Part shown: positions 1 to 6,459 of the stretch, piece after piece
How the letters are laid out: each line of letters begins with the position of its first letter
Numbering within the stretch: the first letter of the stretch is position 1
DNA from: Acidimicrobiia bacterium
Lineage (GTDB): Bacteria; Actinomycetota; Acidimicrobiia; IMCC26256; JAENVU01
Direction: 5' to 3'
DNA: 7,084 nt
NCBI GenBank assembly: GCA_017882945.1
Contig: JADGON010000328.1
Coordinates: 1 to 7,084 of the forward strand
Notes under the pieces: model-generated
The model's database searches: none
Told to the model about the DNA's origin: nothing
What the model saw: only the letters and a program-made list of their open reading frames with translations
Made by a program: the position numbers and the translations under genes

Positions 1-583
1 CGATCGCTCGACCCGCGATGTTCTCGTCGATCGAATATGGCTGCTCCTCGGTCACGGTGATCGGGATGTCGTGGCGCGCGGCATATTCGATCGAGTCCCG
101 CCGCGTGAAGCCCCACACGCGCACCGGCGCGAGGACGTTGAGGTCGGGTGCGAGCGCGCGCACGCTGACTTCGAACCGCACCTGGTCATTGCCCTTCCCG
201 GTGCAGCCGTGGGCGACCGCGTCGGCACCGTGGTCTCGCGCCGCGGCCACCAGGTGACGGGCGATGACCGGCCGGGACAGCGCCGACACCAGCGGGTACT
301 TGCCTTCGTACAGCGCGTTGGCCTTGATCGCACGGGAGATGTATTCGCGCCCGTACTCCTCGCGCGCGTCGACGACGAGCGCCTCGACGGCGCCGGCGGC
401 GAACGCCCGCTCGCGAATGGCCTCCCAGTACGCGGCGTCGGCGTCCGGGACCTGCCCGACGTCCACGGCCATCGCGACCACCTCGGCGCCCCATTCCTCC
501 TGGATCCAACGCACCGCGACCGACGTGTCGAGGCCGCCCGAGTACGCGAGCACCACCCGCTTGGCGTTCACTGGCTCCACCAT
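1..583 (-). CDS. argG: Argininosuccinate synthase, N-terminal part (cut by window edge)
   Basis: Cytoplasmic enzyme that condenses citrulline and aspartate, using ATP, to argininosuccinate, the penultimate arginine step. The 194 residues visible are about half of the usual ~400. Seen: the N-type ATP pyrophosphatase loop SGGLDTS at residues 15-21, the block KYPLVSALSRP at 95-105, the conserved AHGCTGKGNDQVRFE stretch at 124-138, and YSIDENIAGRAI at 183-194, which is where the window ends. The ATG at 583 is chosen because GAGGAGG lies 5 bases upstream and the P-loop is then at its normal distance from the N-terminus. It is the last arg gene visible and lies 53 bases after argR, the longest gap in the operon. 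No internal stop or frameshift is seen. The identification is very secure. Confidence 0.97.
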   Translation of the reverse strand, partial: MVEPVNAKRVVLAYSGGLDTSVAVRWIQEEWGAEVVAMAVDVGQVPDADAAYWEAIRERAFAAGAVEALVVDAREEYGREYISRAIKANALYEGKYPLVSALSRPVIARHLVAAARDHGADAVAHGCTGKGNDQVRFEVSVRALAPDLNVLAPVRVWGFTRRDSIEYAARHDIPITVTEEQPYSIDENIAGRAI

Positions 584-588
584 TGCTT

Positions 589-595
589 CCTCCTC
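589..595 (-). promoter_or_regulatory. Strong Shine-Dalgarno site of argG
   Basis: On the minus strand GAGGAGG is followed by AAGCA and then the argG ATG. The 5-base spacing and near-complete complementarity to the 3' end of 16S rRNA fix the argG start. It gives argG its own ribosome entry, in contrast to the coupled genes upstream. No promoter or ARG-box-like sequence was recognised in the 53-base argR-argG gap. Confidence 0.85.
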
Positions 596-636
596 AAACC
601 GGGGCCACCAGTGGGCGACCGGGCAATCTGCGCGAC

Positions 637-1107
637 TCAGAGACCGGCGAGCTCGGCAAGTCGCGCCGCGACCCGCCCGCCCCCGGCACCCTCCGCGCAC
701 ACCACGATGATCGTGTCGTCACCCGCGACGTTGCCGAGCACATCCGGGAAGCCCGCTCGGTCGAGCGCGGAGCCGATGACGTGGGCGGAGCCCGGCGACG
801 TCCGCAGCAGCGCGAGGTTGCCCGAGTGCGACACCTCGACGACGAACTCCCCCATCACCCGCCGAAGATGGTCCTCCGGAGGCGCCTTGTCCTTGGAGTG
901 CTCCGGGACCGCGTACGCCATCGCACCACCCGGAATGCGCACCTTGACCGCACCCAGCTCCTCGAGGTCCCGGCTGACCGTGGCCTGGGTCGCGAGCACG
1001 CCCTCCGCCCCGAGCAGCTCGACGATCTGTGCCTGGCTCGAGATCACCTGCTCCTCGAGGAGGCGGGCGAGGCGATGCTGGCGCTGCGGCTTGCCGAGCG
1101 TCGCCAT
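637..1107 (-). CDS. argR: Arginine repressor ArgR
   Basis: Arginine-responsive DNA-binding protein, 156 residues, the normal family length. The N-terminal winged helix-turn-helix spans roughly residues 8-70, with the recognition helix in TQATVSRDLEELG (40-52), the family hallmark. The C-terminal oligomerisation and arginine-binding domain (about 85-156) has NLALLRTSPGSA (97-108) and VLGNVAGDDTI (123-133); the two Asp of GDDT (130-131) correspond to the residues that contact arginine in known ArgR. The ATG at 1107 shares its A with the argF stop (TGATG), and no good Shine-Dalgarno site is seen, so translation is probably coupled to argF. By family knowledge the arginine-bound hexamer represses arg genes. 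Since argR lies inside the operon, it is inferred to repress itself through the box upstream of argC. Confidence 0.96.
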   Translation of the reverse strand: MATLGKPQRQHRLARLLEEQVISSQAQIVELLGAEGVLATQATVSRDLEELGAVKVRIPGGAMAYAVPEHSKDKAPPEDHLRRVMGEFVVEVSHSGNLALLRTSPGSAHVIGSALDRAGFPDVLGNVAGDDTIIVVCAEGAGGGRVAARLAELAGL

Positions 1108-2018
1108 CAGCGGATGTTCCCGTGCACGTGCGCGAACAGCGCACGCGCGACGTGCATCCGGTTCTCGGCCTGCTGCCAGACCACGCTCGCCGGGCCTTCG
1201 AGCACCTCCGCGGTCACTTCCTCGCCGCGGTGAGCCGGGAGGCAGTGCAGGAAGTAAGCGTCCGGCCCGGCCAGGCCCATCAAGCGCGCGTCGACCTGCC
1301 AGCCCGCGAAGGCCTCACGGCGGACGTCTGCCTCATGCTCGTCCCCCATCGACGTCCACACGTCGGTGTAGATGGCATCGGCGCCCTTCACCGCTTCGTT
1401 CGGGTCCGCCACCAGGTCGATGATCCCGCCGAGGTTCCGGGCCCGGTCCACATCCTCGTCGTCCAGCTCGTACCCCGGTGGCGACGACAGGGTGAGCTCG
1501 AGTCCGGTGAGCGCGGCTCCGAACGCGAGCGATGCCGCAACGTTGTTGCCGTCACCCACGTACGCGAGCCTGCGGCCCTCGAGCGCGCCGAAGAGCTCCT
1601 GCAAGGTGAGCAGGTCGGCCAAGGCCTGACACGGGTGGCCCCGATCGGAGAGCAGGTTCACGACCGGGATGTCGACTGCACCGGCGATCCGATCCAGGAC
1701 TCCGTGCCGGAAGACCCGCGCGGCGATCAGGCTGCAGTAGGACGCCAGCGTGCGGGCGATGTCTTCCGCGGTCTCGCGCGTATCGATCCCGACGTCGTCG
1801 GCCCGCAGGTAGACCGGGTGGCCGCCGAGCGCGACGACCGCCATCTCGCTCGACACCCGGGTGCGGGCCGACGGCTTCTCGAAGAGCAGCGCGACCCCCC
1901 GATCGGCCAGCACCGGATCGATCGCCTCCGGGCTCGCCTTGCCCGCCGCGGCCGCATCGAGCACCGCGGCCAGCTCGGCCGGGCTCAAGTCGTCGACTTC
2001 CAGGAAGTCGTGGCTCAT
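1107..2018 (-). CDS. argF: Ornithine carbamoyltransferase
   Basis: Anabolic cytoplasmic transferase making citrulline from ornithine and carbamoyl phosphate; 303 residues, typical length. Seen: the carbamoyl phosphate loop KPSARTR at 48-54 (STRTR in most homologues), HPCQ at 128-131, WTSMGDE at 221-227 for ornithine binding, and HCLPAHRG at 258-265 with the catalytic Cys. The open frame continues upstream to about 2411, but that extension is low-complexity Arg/Gly-rich sequence antiparallel in frame to argD coding. The true start is the ATG at 2018: it overlaps the argD stop as ATGA and has AGGAGGTG 8 bases upstream. Odd points are Ala51 in place of Thr and Ser57 where Phe is usual (RVSSE rather than RVSFE). 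The fold-defining and catalytic motifs are otherwise intact, so activity is expected. Confidence 0.96.
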   Translation of the reverse strand: MSHDFLEVDDLSPAELAAVLDAAAAGKASPEAIDPVLADRGVALLFEKPSARTRVSSEMAVVALGGHPVYLRADDVGIDTRETAEDIARTLASYCSLIAARVFRHGVLDRIAGAVDIPVVNLLSDRGHPCQALADLLTLQELFGALEGRRLAYVGDGNNVAASLAFGAALTGLELTLSSPPGYELDDEDVDRARNLGGIIDLVADPNEAVKGADAIYTDVWTSMGDEHEADVRREAFAGWQVDARLMGLAGPDAYFLHCLPAHRGEEVTAEVLEGPASVVWQQAENRMHVARALFAHVHGNIR

Positions 2019-3226
2019 CGGGCAAGCACCTCCTCGAGAATCGCGACCGCCGCCGCGATCTCGGCATCGCTGACGAGCAAGGAGGGTGCGACGCGCAGTG
2101 CCGTCGGCGTCACGGCATTGACGACGAGCCCATGGTCCAGACACGCGCGTGCCGTCGCACCCGCGTCCGCGTCCGGTGCGAGCTCGATTGCCAGCAGCAA
2201 CCCGGCGCCGCGCACGCTGCTCACCGCGGGGATCGCCAGCACCGACTTGGTCAGCAGCTCCCCCGCCGCGGCGGCACGCCGAGGCACGTCTTCGCGCTCC
2301 ATGACGTCCAGCACCGTCAGCGCGGCGCGTGCCGCCAGCGGCTGACCGCCGAACGTCGAAGCGTGATCGCCGGGTCGAAACGCCTCGGCCACCTCGCCTC
2401 GCGCCCAGCAAGCGCCGATCGGCAGGCCGTTGCCGAGCGCCTTGGCCATCGTGACCACGTCAGGACGCACGTCACCGCCGTGCTCGAAGCCGAACCATCG
2501 GCCGGTGCGGCCCAGCCCGGTCTGGACCTCGTCGATGACGAGGAGCGCCTCACGCTCGTCGCAGAGCCGGCGCACCCCCTCGAGGTACCCGGGTGGCGCC
2601 GGCTGCACGCCTCCCTCACCCTGGACCGCCTCGAGCAGGACCGCGCACACGCGTTCGTCCATCGCGGCACCGAGCGCATCGAGATCCGCGAACTCGACCT
2701 GGCGGAAGCCGGACGGCAGGGGTTGAAACGTCTCCTGCTTCTGGGGCTGGCCCGTCGCGGCGAGCGTGGTCAGCGTCCGGCCGTGAAACGAGTTGTAGGC
2801 CGAGAGCACATGGAAGCGGTCGGGTCCGCCGTTCGATTGGCCGTGCCGGCGCGCCAGCTTGATCGCGCACTCGTTGGCCTCGGCGCCGGAGTTCGCGAAG
2901 AAGACCCGTCCGGGCGTGCCGGTGGCCGAGGTCAGCAACAGGTCGAGTCGCTCCCCCAGCTGCGGCTGCACCGCGTTGTAGTACAGGTTCGAGACATGAA
3001 GCAGCGTGCCCGCCTGGTCCGCGATCGCCGCCGCCACCTCCGGGTGCGCGTGGCCGAGCGAGGTCACCGCCAGCCCGCCGAGGAAGTCGAGGTACTCCTT
3101 GCCGTCGCTGTCCCAGAGACGCGTGCCGGAGCCGCGCACGAACGCGACCGGGATGCGGCCGTACGTCTGCATCACGTGCTCGGCATCGAGCTTGACAAGC
3201 TCGTCGAGGGTCGGGCTGCCACTCAT
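2015..3226 (-). CDS. argD: Acetylornithine aminotransferase
   Basis: PLP-dependent class III aminotransferase, 403 residues, converting N-acetylglutamate semialdehyde and glutamate to N-acetylornithine and 2-oxoglutarate. Seen: SGAEANE at 113-119 (PLP phosphate binding), EAVQGEGG at 199-206, IDEVQTGLGRTG at 231-242 with the Asp that contacts the PLP ring nitrogen at 232, MAKALGNGLPIGA at 260-272 with Lys262 as the Schiff-base lysine, and STFGGQPLA at 290-298 whose Thr contacts phosphate across the dimer. The last motif has Gln where ArgD usually has Asn (TFGGNP), a mild variation. The ATG at 3226 overlaps the argB stop as ATGA and no clear Shine-Dalgarno site precedes it, so coupling is likely. 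Related enzymes also act on succinylornithine or succinyl-diaminopimelate, but the operon context makes ArgD the clear choice. Confidence 0.96.
   Translation of the reverse strand: MSGSPTLDELVKLDAEHVMQTYGRIPVAFVRGSGTRLWDSDGKEYLDFLGGLAVTSLGHAHPEVAAAIADQAGTLLHVSNLYYNAVQPQLGERLDLLLTSATGTPGRVFFANSGAEANECAIKLARRHGQSNGGPDRFHVLSAYNSFHGRTLTTLAATGQPQKQETFQPLPSGFRQVEFADLDALGAAMDERVCAVLLEAVQGEGGVQPAPPGYLEGVRRLCDEREALLVIDEVQTGLGRTGRWFGFEHGGDVRPDVVTMAKALGNGLPIGACWARGEVAEAFRPGDHASTFGGQPLAARAALTVLDVMEREDVPRRAAAAGELLTKSVLAIPAVSSVRGAGLLLAIELAPDADAGATARACLDHGLVVNAVTPTALRVAPSLLVSDAEIAAAVAILEEVLAR
2027..2034 (-). promoter_or_regulatory. Strong Shine-Dalgarno site of argF inside the end of argD
   Basis: The minus strand reads AGGAGGTG, then 8 bases, then the argF ATG. 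The site is embedded in the codons for Glu-Glu-Val near the argD C-terminus (residues about 398-400). It decides the argF start against the much longer open frame and suggests argF can recruit ribosomes itself in addition to coupling through the ATGA overlap. Confidence 0.85.
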
Positions 3227-4092
3227 GGATGCACCATCGTGCCGATGCCTTCGCGCGTGAAGAACTCGAGCAGGAGCGCGTGCGGGATCCGCCCGTCGAG
3301 GATGTGCGCGCGGGTCACGCCGTTGCGCAACGCCTGCACGCAGGACGCGAGCTTGGGGATCATGCCCTGGTCGGCCTTCCCGGTGCGGACGAGCTCCTCG
3401 AGACCGAACGCGTCGATGCGTGAGATGAGTGTGTCCTCGTCGGGGTAGTCGCCGTACACGCCGCTGACGTCCGTGAGGTACACGAGCTTCTCCGCCTCGA
3501 GCGCCTCGGCGATCGCGCCCGCAACCGTGTCGGCATTCACGTTGTACGCCTGGCCCGCCTCGCCCATGCCGATGGTCGCGATCACCGGGATGAGCTCTTC
3601 ACGCAGCAGCCGCTCGAGGATGGACGCGTCGATGTGACGGATCGTGCCGACGAAGCCGAGGCGCTCGTCGCCCTGCTCCACCTGGATCAGCCCCGCGTCC
3701 TCGCCCGAGAGCCCGACCGCGTACGACCCGTGCTGGTTCACCGACGCCACGATCTCGCGGTTGACCTTGCCGACAAGTGCCATGCGCGCGATGTCGACCG
3801 TCTCCGCGTCCGTGACGCGCAGGCCGTCGAGGAACTCCGGCTCCTTGCCGAGGCGGCGCATGAGGTCACTGATCTGGGGCCCGCCACCATGGACGACGAC
3901 CGGGTTCATCCCGACGAGGCGCATGAGCACGACGTCCTGCGCGAAGAGATCGGCCAGCGCGGGATCGTCCATGGCGTGGCCGCCGTACTTGACCACCACG
4001 GTCCGACCGCTGAACTCCCGGATGTACGGGAGCGCCTCGGCCAGGATCGCCGCCTTGTCGTGCGCGGTCGCGAGCCGCTGATCCGTGCTCAT
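3223..4092 (-). CDS. argB: Acetylglutamate kinase
   Basis: Amino acid kinase family enzyme, 289 residues, phosphorylating N-acetylglutamate with ATP; usually the controlled step of the cyclic pathway. Seen: KYGGHA at 35-40, HGGGPQI at 68-74, GLRVTD at 90-95, YNVNADTVA at 183-191, LTDVSGVYG at 206-214, GMIPKL at 243-248 with Lys247, and the C-terminal HILDGRIPHALLLEFFTREGIGTM at 263-286. About 30 residues precede the first kinase strand, including a predicted helix (AAILAEALPYIREF, 14-27). Such an N-terminal helix together with this C-terminal signature is characteristic of hexameric, arginine-inhibited kinases, so feedback inhibition is inferred. The ATG at 4092 overlaps the argJ stop as ATGA; a separate Shine-Dalgarno site is not apparent. 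Confidence 0.96.
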   Translation of the reverse strand: MSTDQRLATAHDKAAILAEALPYIREFSGRTVVVKYGGHAMDDPALADLFAQDVVLMRLVGMNPVVVHGGGPQISDLMRRLGKEPEFLDGLRVTDAETVDIARMALVGKVNREIVASVNQHGSYAVGLSGEDAGLIQVEQGDERLGFVGTIRHIDASILERLLREELIPVIATIGMGEAGQAYNVNADTVAGAIAEALEAEKLVYLTDVSGVYGDYPDEDTLISRIDAFGLEELVRTGKADQGMIPKLASCVQALRNGVTRAHILDGRIPHALLLEFFTREGIGTMVHP

Positions 4093-5261
4093 GACGTGCC
4101 GCGGTTCTCGTCGATGTAGGCGTGCGAGAGGTCGGTGAAGAGCATCGTCGCCATCTCCTCACCGGAGTGGAGATCACACTCGATGTGGATCTCCGGAGAC
4201 TTCATCGTGGCTTCGAGCCCGCTCGGATCGTCGGACGCGGCGATGCCCGAGCGGCACGCGACGACACCGTTGTACGCGATCTCGACCCGCTCCTGCTCGA
4301 ATGCCGCGCCGCTGATCCCGAGCTCGGAGAGCACGCGGCCCCAGTAGGGGTCCTCGCCGTTGAGCGAGCACTGGACGAGCTGGGACGCGGCGACGCTCCG
4401 AGCCGCTCGCCGTGCGTCCTCGACCGACCGCGCGCCGCGTACCGTGATCCGGGCGAGCTTCGTCGCACCCTCGGCGTCGCGCGCCATCTGCTCGGCGAGC
4501 GAGCTGCAGACCTCGGTGAGCGCATCCGTGAACGCGCCGAGGCTGCGGTCATCGCCGATCGCCACGCCCGAGCGGCCGTTGGCCAGAACGAGCACGGTGT
4601 CGTTGGTGCTGGTGCACGCGTCGACGCAGAGCTGGTTGAAGGAGTCGTCGACCGCCCGGGTCAGCGCGGCGTGGAGCGGGCCACTGTCGAGCGCGGCATC
4701 CGTGGTGATGACCGCCAGCATCGTGGCCATCGAGGGCGCGAGCATCGCCGCGCCCTTGGCCATCCCACCCATCACTGCAGGAGTCCCCGCGACGATCGCG
4801 ACCGCTTCCTTGCGCACCGTGTCGGTCGTGAGAATCGCGTCGGCCGCGGCGTCGGCACCGTTCAAGTCCGCGGTGAGCCGCGGGATGCCGGACTCGAGCG
4901 CGTCCATCGGCATGAAGTAGCCGATCAGGCCGGTCGAGCAGACGAGGACATCGCTGGGGTCACACCCGAGACCGGCGCCGGTGAGCGCGGCCATCCGCCT
5001 CGCGTCGGCCCGACCCTGCTCCCCGGTTGCCGCGTTGGCATTCCCGGAGCTGAGCACGACCGCAGTCGCGTGGCCGCCGGCGAGGTGCTCCCGGCTGATC
5101 TGCACCGGCGCGGCAGTCGCGCGGTTCTGCGTGAACACCCCCGCGGCCGGCACCGCGCGCCGGTCCGAGGTCGTGACGATCGCCAGATCGGGATGTCCGC
5201 CCGGCTTGATGCCACACCCCAGACCCCCCGCCTCGAACCCCGAAGCCGCTGTGACACTCAT
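4089..5261 (-). CDS. argJ: Glutamate N-acetyltransferase / amino-acid acetyltransferase ArgJ
   Basis: Transfers the acetyl group from N-acetylornithine to glutamate, releasing ornithine and recycling acetylglutamate; bifunctional members also use acetyl-CoA. It has 390 residues. Seen: the oxyanion-hole region CSTGLIG at 108-114, TTDTVRKEA at 145-153, KGAAMLAPSMATMLAVITTDA at 169-189, the TSTNDTV block at 217-223, and DAEGATK at 262-268. By family knowledge the precursor cleaves itself before the Thr of the MAT-ML motif (Thr180), giving alpha and beta chains of about 179 and 211 residues, with Thr180 as nucleophile. The open frame extends to about 5393, but that part lies over argC coding. The ATG at 5261 is the only sensible start, with GGAG 7 bases upstream and 19 bases after the argC stop. 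Whether it is mono- or bifunctional cannot be read from sequence; no argA is visible here. Confidence 0.95.
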   Translation of the reverse strand: MSVTAASGFEAGGLGCGIKPGGHPDLAIVTTSDRRAVPAAGVFTQNRATAAPVQISREHLAGGHATAVVLSSGNANAATGEQGRADARRMAALTGAGLGCDPSDVLVCSTGLIGYFMPMDALESGIPRLTADLNGADAAADAILTTDTVRKEAVAIVAGTPAVMGGMAKGAAMLAPSMATMLAVITTDAALDSGPLHAALTRAVDDSFNQLCVDACTSTNDTVLVLANGRSGVAIGDDRSLGAFTDALTEVCSSLAEQMARDAEGATKLARITVRGARSVEDARRAARSVAASQLVQCSLNGEDPYWGRVLSELGISGAAFEQERVEIAYNGVVACRSGIAASDDPSGLEATMKSPEIHIECDLHSGEEMATMLFTDLSHAYIDENRGTS

Positions 5262-5280
5262 GCGAACGCTCCACTCGCAC

Positions 5281-6318
5281 TCATGGCCACATGCCGATCG
5301 CGACAAGACCGGCGTCTTCGGGCAGGCCGAGCAGCAGGTTGGCGTTCTGGACGGCCTGGCCCGACGCGCCCTTGACCAGGTTGTCGAGCACACCGATCGC
5401 GAGGACCGAGTCCGTGCGCCCGTCGTAGCGGACGGTCACCAGACACCCGTTCCCACCGGTGGTCGCCTTGGTCGGCGGCGGGTCGTCGACGACGCTCACG
5501 AACGACTCTCCCGCGTAGAACTCGCGACACGTCTCCAGGAGCGACTCGGTGCTGAGGCCGGTGACCGCCGGACGGGCGTGACACGTCGCGTGGATGCCCC
5601 GGACCATCGGGACCAGGTGCGGTGTGAACAGCACCTGCACCGGAGCGTCGCCCACGAGGGTCAGGGCCAGCTCCATCTCCGCGGTGTGGCGGTGGGTCAG
5701 GAGGCCATAGGCACTGACGTTCTCGTCGACCTCCGAGAAGTGACTGGGGTGCTTGAGGGCGCGGCCGGCACCGGAGACGCCCGACATGGCGTCCACGACG
5801 ATCCCGGTCGGTTCGACCAGTCCCCCGGCCACGAGTGGCGCGAGCGCGAGCGTCGCAGCGGTCGGGTAGCAACCCGGCGACGCCACATGATCGAGGGTCG
5901 CAATCGTGTCCCGGAACAGCTCGGGGAGACCGAACGCGAAGCGGTCGAGGAGCTCCGGGGCCGCGTGGTCCCCGCCATACCACTGGGCGTAGTCGGCGGC
6001 CGGGAGCCGGAAGTCCGCGCCGAGGTCCACGAGGTGCGGGACCGAGTCGACGAGCTGGGGCGCGAGGAGCTGGGACTCACCGTGCGGGAGCGCGAGGAAC
6101 GCAAGATCGAGCTCGCCGAGTGCCACCGGATCGAATGGCGCGTACTCGAGCCCCGGGTACGCGACGCCGAGCGACGGGTAGAGCGAGCCGACCGACGTGC
6201 CCGCGTTCGAGGCCGCCGTGACGTGCACCACGTCGATGTCCGGGTGCCCGGCGAGGAGTCGGAGCAGCTCGGCGCCCGTGTAGCCCGAGCCCCCGACCAC
6301 GCCTGCTTGATACGCCAT
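5281..6318 (-). CDS. argC: N-acetyl-gamma-glutamyl-phosphate reductase
   Basis: NADPH-dependent reductase turning N-acetylglutamyl phosphate into the semialdehyde; 345 residues, the usual length for the long form. Seen: the Rossmann nucleotide-binding start VVGGSGYTGAELL at 7-19, LALPHG at 75-80, the active-site ASPGCYPTA at 146-154 with nucleophile Cys150, SGVSGAGR at 179-186, LTHRHTAEME at 207-216 with the candidate general-base His211, and DNLVKGASGQAVQN at 312-325. First gene of the operon. A start at TTG 6354 would add 12 residues, but it coincides with the -35 element of the promoter and places residues ahead of the normal family N-terminus, so the ATG at 6318 is preferred. No Shine-Dalgarno sequence precedes it, and the -10 box ends only 7 bases upstream, which suggests a leaderless mRNA. 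Confidence 0.95.
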   Translation of the reverse strand: MAYQAGVVGGSGYTGAELLRLLAGHPDIDVVHVTAASNAGTSVGSLYPSLGVAYPGLEYAPFDPVALGELDLAFLALPHGESQLLAPQLVDSVPHLVDLGADFRLPAADYAQWYGGDHAAPELLDRFAFGLPELFRDTIATLDHVASPGCYPTAATLALAPLVAGGLVEPTGIVVDAMSGVSGAGRALKHPSHFSEVDENVSAYGLLTHRHTAEMELALTLVGDAPVQVLFTPHLVPMVRGIHATCHARPAVTGLSTESLLETCREFYAGESFVSVVDDPPPTKATTGGNGCLVTVRYDGRTDSVLAIGVLDNLVKGASGQAVQNANLLLGLPEDAGLVAIGMWP

Positions 6319-6325
6319 ACCGCAT

Positions 6326-6354
6326 AGTATACAGAGTCGTGCATAGCCCGCCAA
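6326..6354 (-). promoter_or_regulatory. Predicted sigma70-type promoter of the arg operon
   Basis: On the minus strand, -35 TTGGCG (6354-6349, 4 of 6 matches to TTGACA) is followed by exactly 17 bases and then -10 TATACT (6331-6326, 5 of 6 matches to TATAAT). Only 7 bases separate the -10 from the argC ATG, so the transcript would begin at or within a base or two of the start codon. In such a GC-rich sequence this AT-rich element stands out. Predicted from sequence only. Confidence 0.75.
6328..6345. promoter_or_regulatory. Predicted ARG box (ArgR operator)
   Basis: The plus strand reads TATACAGAGTCGTGCATA, an imperfect 18-bp palindrome with half-sites TATACA and TGCATA (one mismatch between arms). 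It matches 7 of the 10 fixed non-W positions of the classical ARG-box pattern TNTGNATWWWWATNCANA. It lies between the -35 and -10 elements and covers part of the -10, so bound ArgR would block RNA polymerase. A further half-site, TATGCG on the minus strand (6326-6321), lies 1 base away toward argC; tandem boxes are usual for ArgR hexamers, but the second box here is weak. Confidence 0.7.
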
Positions 6355-6385
6355 GCTCTTTCGGGGCGAGCTTCACCGTCACGGT
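6353..6385. repeat. Short inverted repeats upstream of the argC promoter
   Basis: Two small dyads lie side by side in the 141-base argC / MaoC-like intergenic region: AAGCTC (6353-6358) with GAGCTT (6368-6373) around a 9-base loop, and ACCGT-C-ACGGT (6375-6385). The first touches the -35 element. They have no T-tract and are not terminators. They could be part of a second operator or be chance; the rest of the gap (6386-6459) shows nothing I recognise. Confidence 0.3.
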
Positions 6386-6459
6386 CAGGTCGGGATTGCA
6401 GCCCGATGGCGCTTCGTTGACGATCCCGAGGTGGCCAGCTGCCCCGCCTGGACGCCAAG

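Noticed and set aside
584..636. Possible terminator or second promoter between argR and argG
   Set aside because: No GC-rich stem followed by T residues and no -35/-10 pair or ARG-box pattern is visible; only the argG ribosome site stands out.
2019..2411. N-terminal extension of argF giving a 434-residue protein, a possible fusion
   Set aside because: The extra part is in another frame of argD, has no family similarity, and the ATG at 2018 with AGGAGGTG and an ATGA overlap gives the normal ArgF length.
5262..5393. N-terminal extension of argJ into argC
   Set aside because: It is a shadow frame over the argC C-terminus; ArgJ homology starts right after the ATG at 5261.
71..6327. Long plus-strand open frames (about 420-450 codons each) covering 71-1423, 1029-2345, 2132-3448, 4122-5375 and 4981-6327
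   Set aside because: They lie opposite strongly identified arg genes, are Arg/Ala/Pro-rich without recognisable motifs, and are the expected antisense frames of GC-rich coding DNA.
6319..6354. TTG start of argC at 6354 adding 12 residues
   Set aside because: The codon is part of the -35 element, the extra residues precede the normal ArgC start, and they would be coded by the operator and -10 box.
6350..6440. Minus-strand peptide-like stretch (APSGCNPDLTVTVKLAPKELGG) upstream of argC, possible gene remnant or leader peptide
   Set aside because: No start codon with a ribosome site, it runs into the promoter and argC in another frame, its third-position GC is lower than that of the genes, and I recognise no family.
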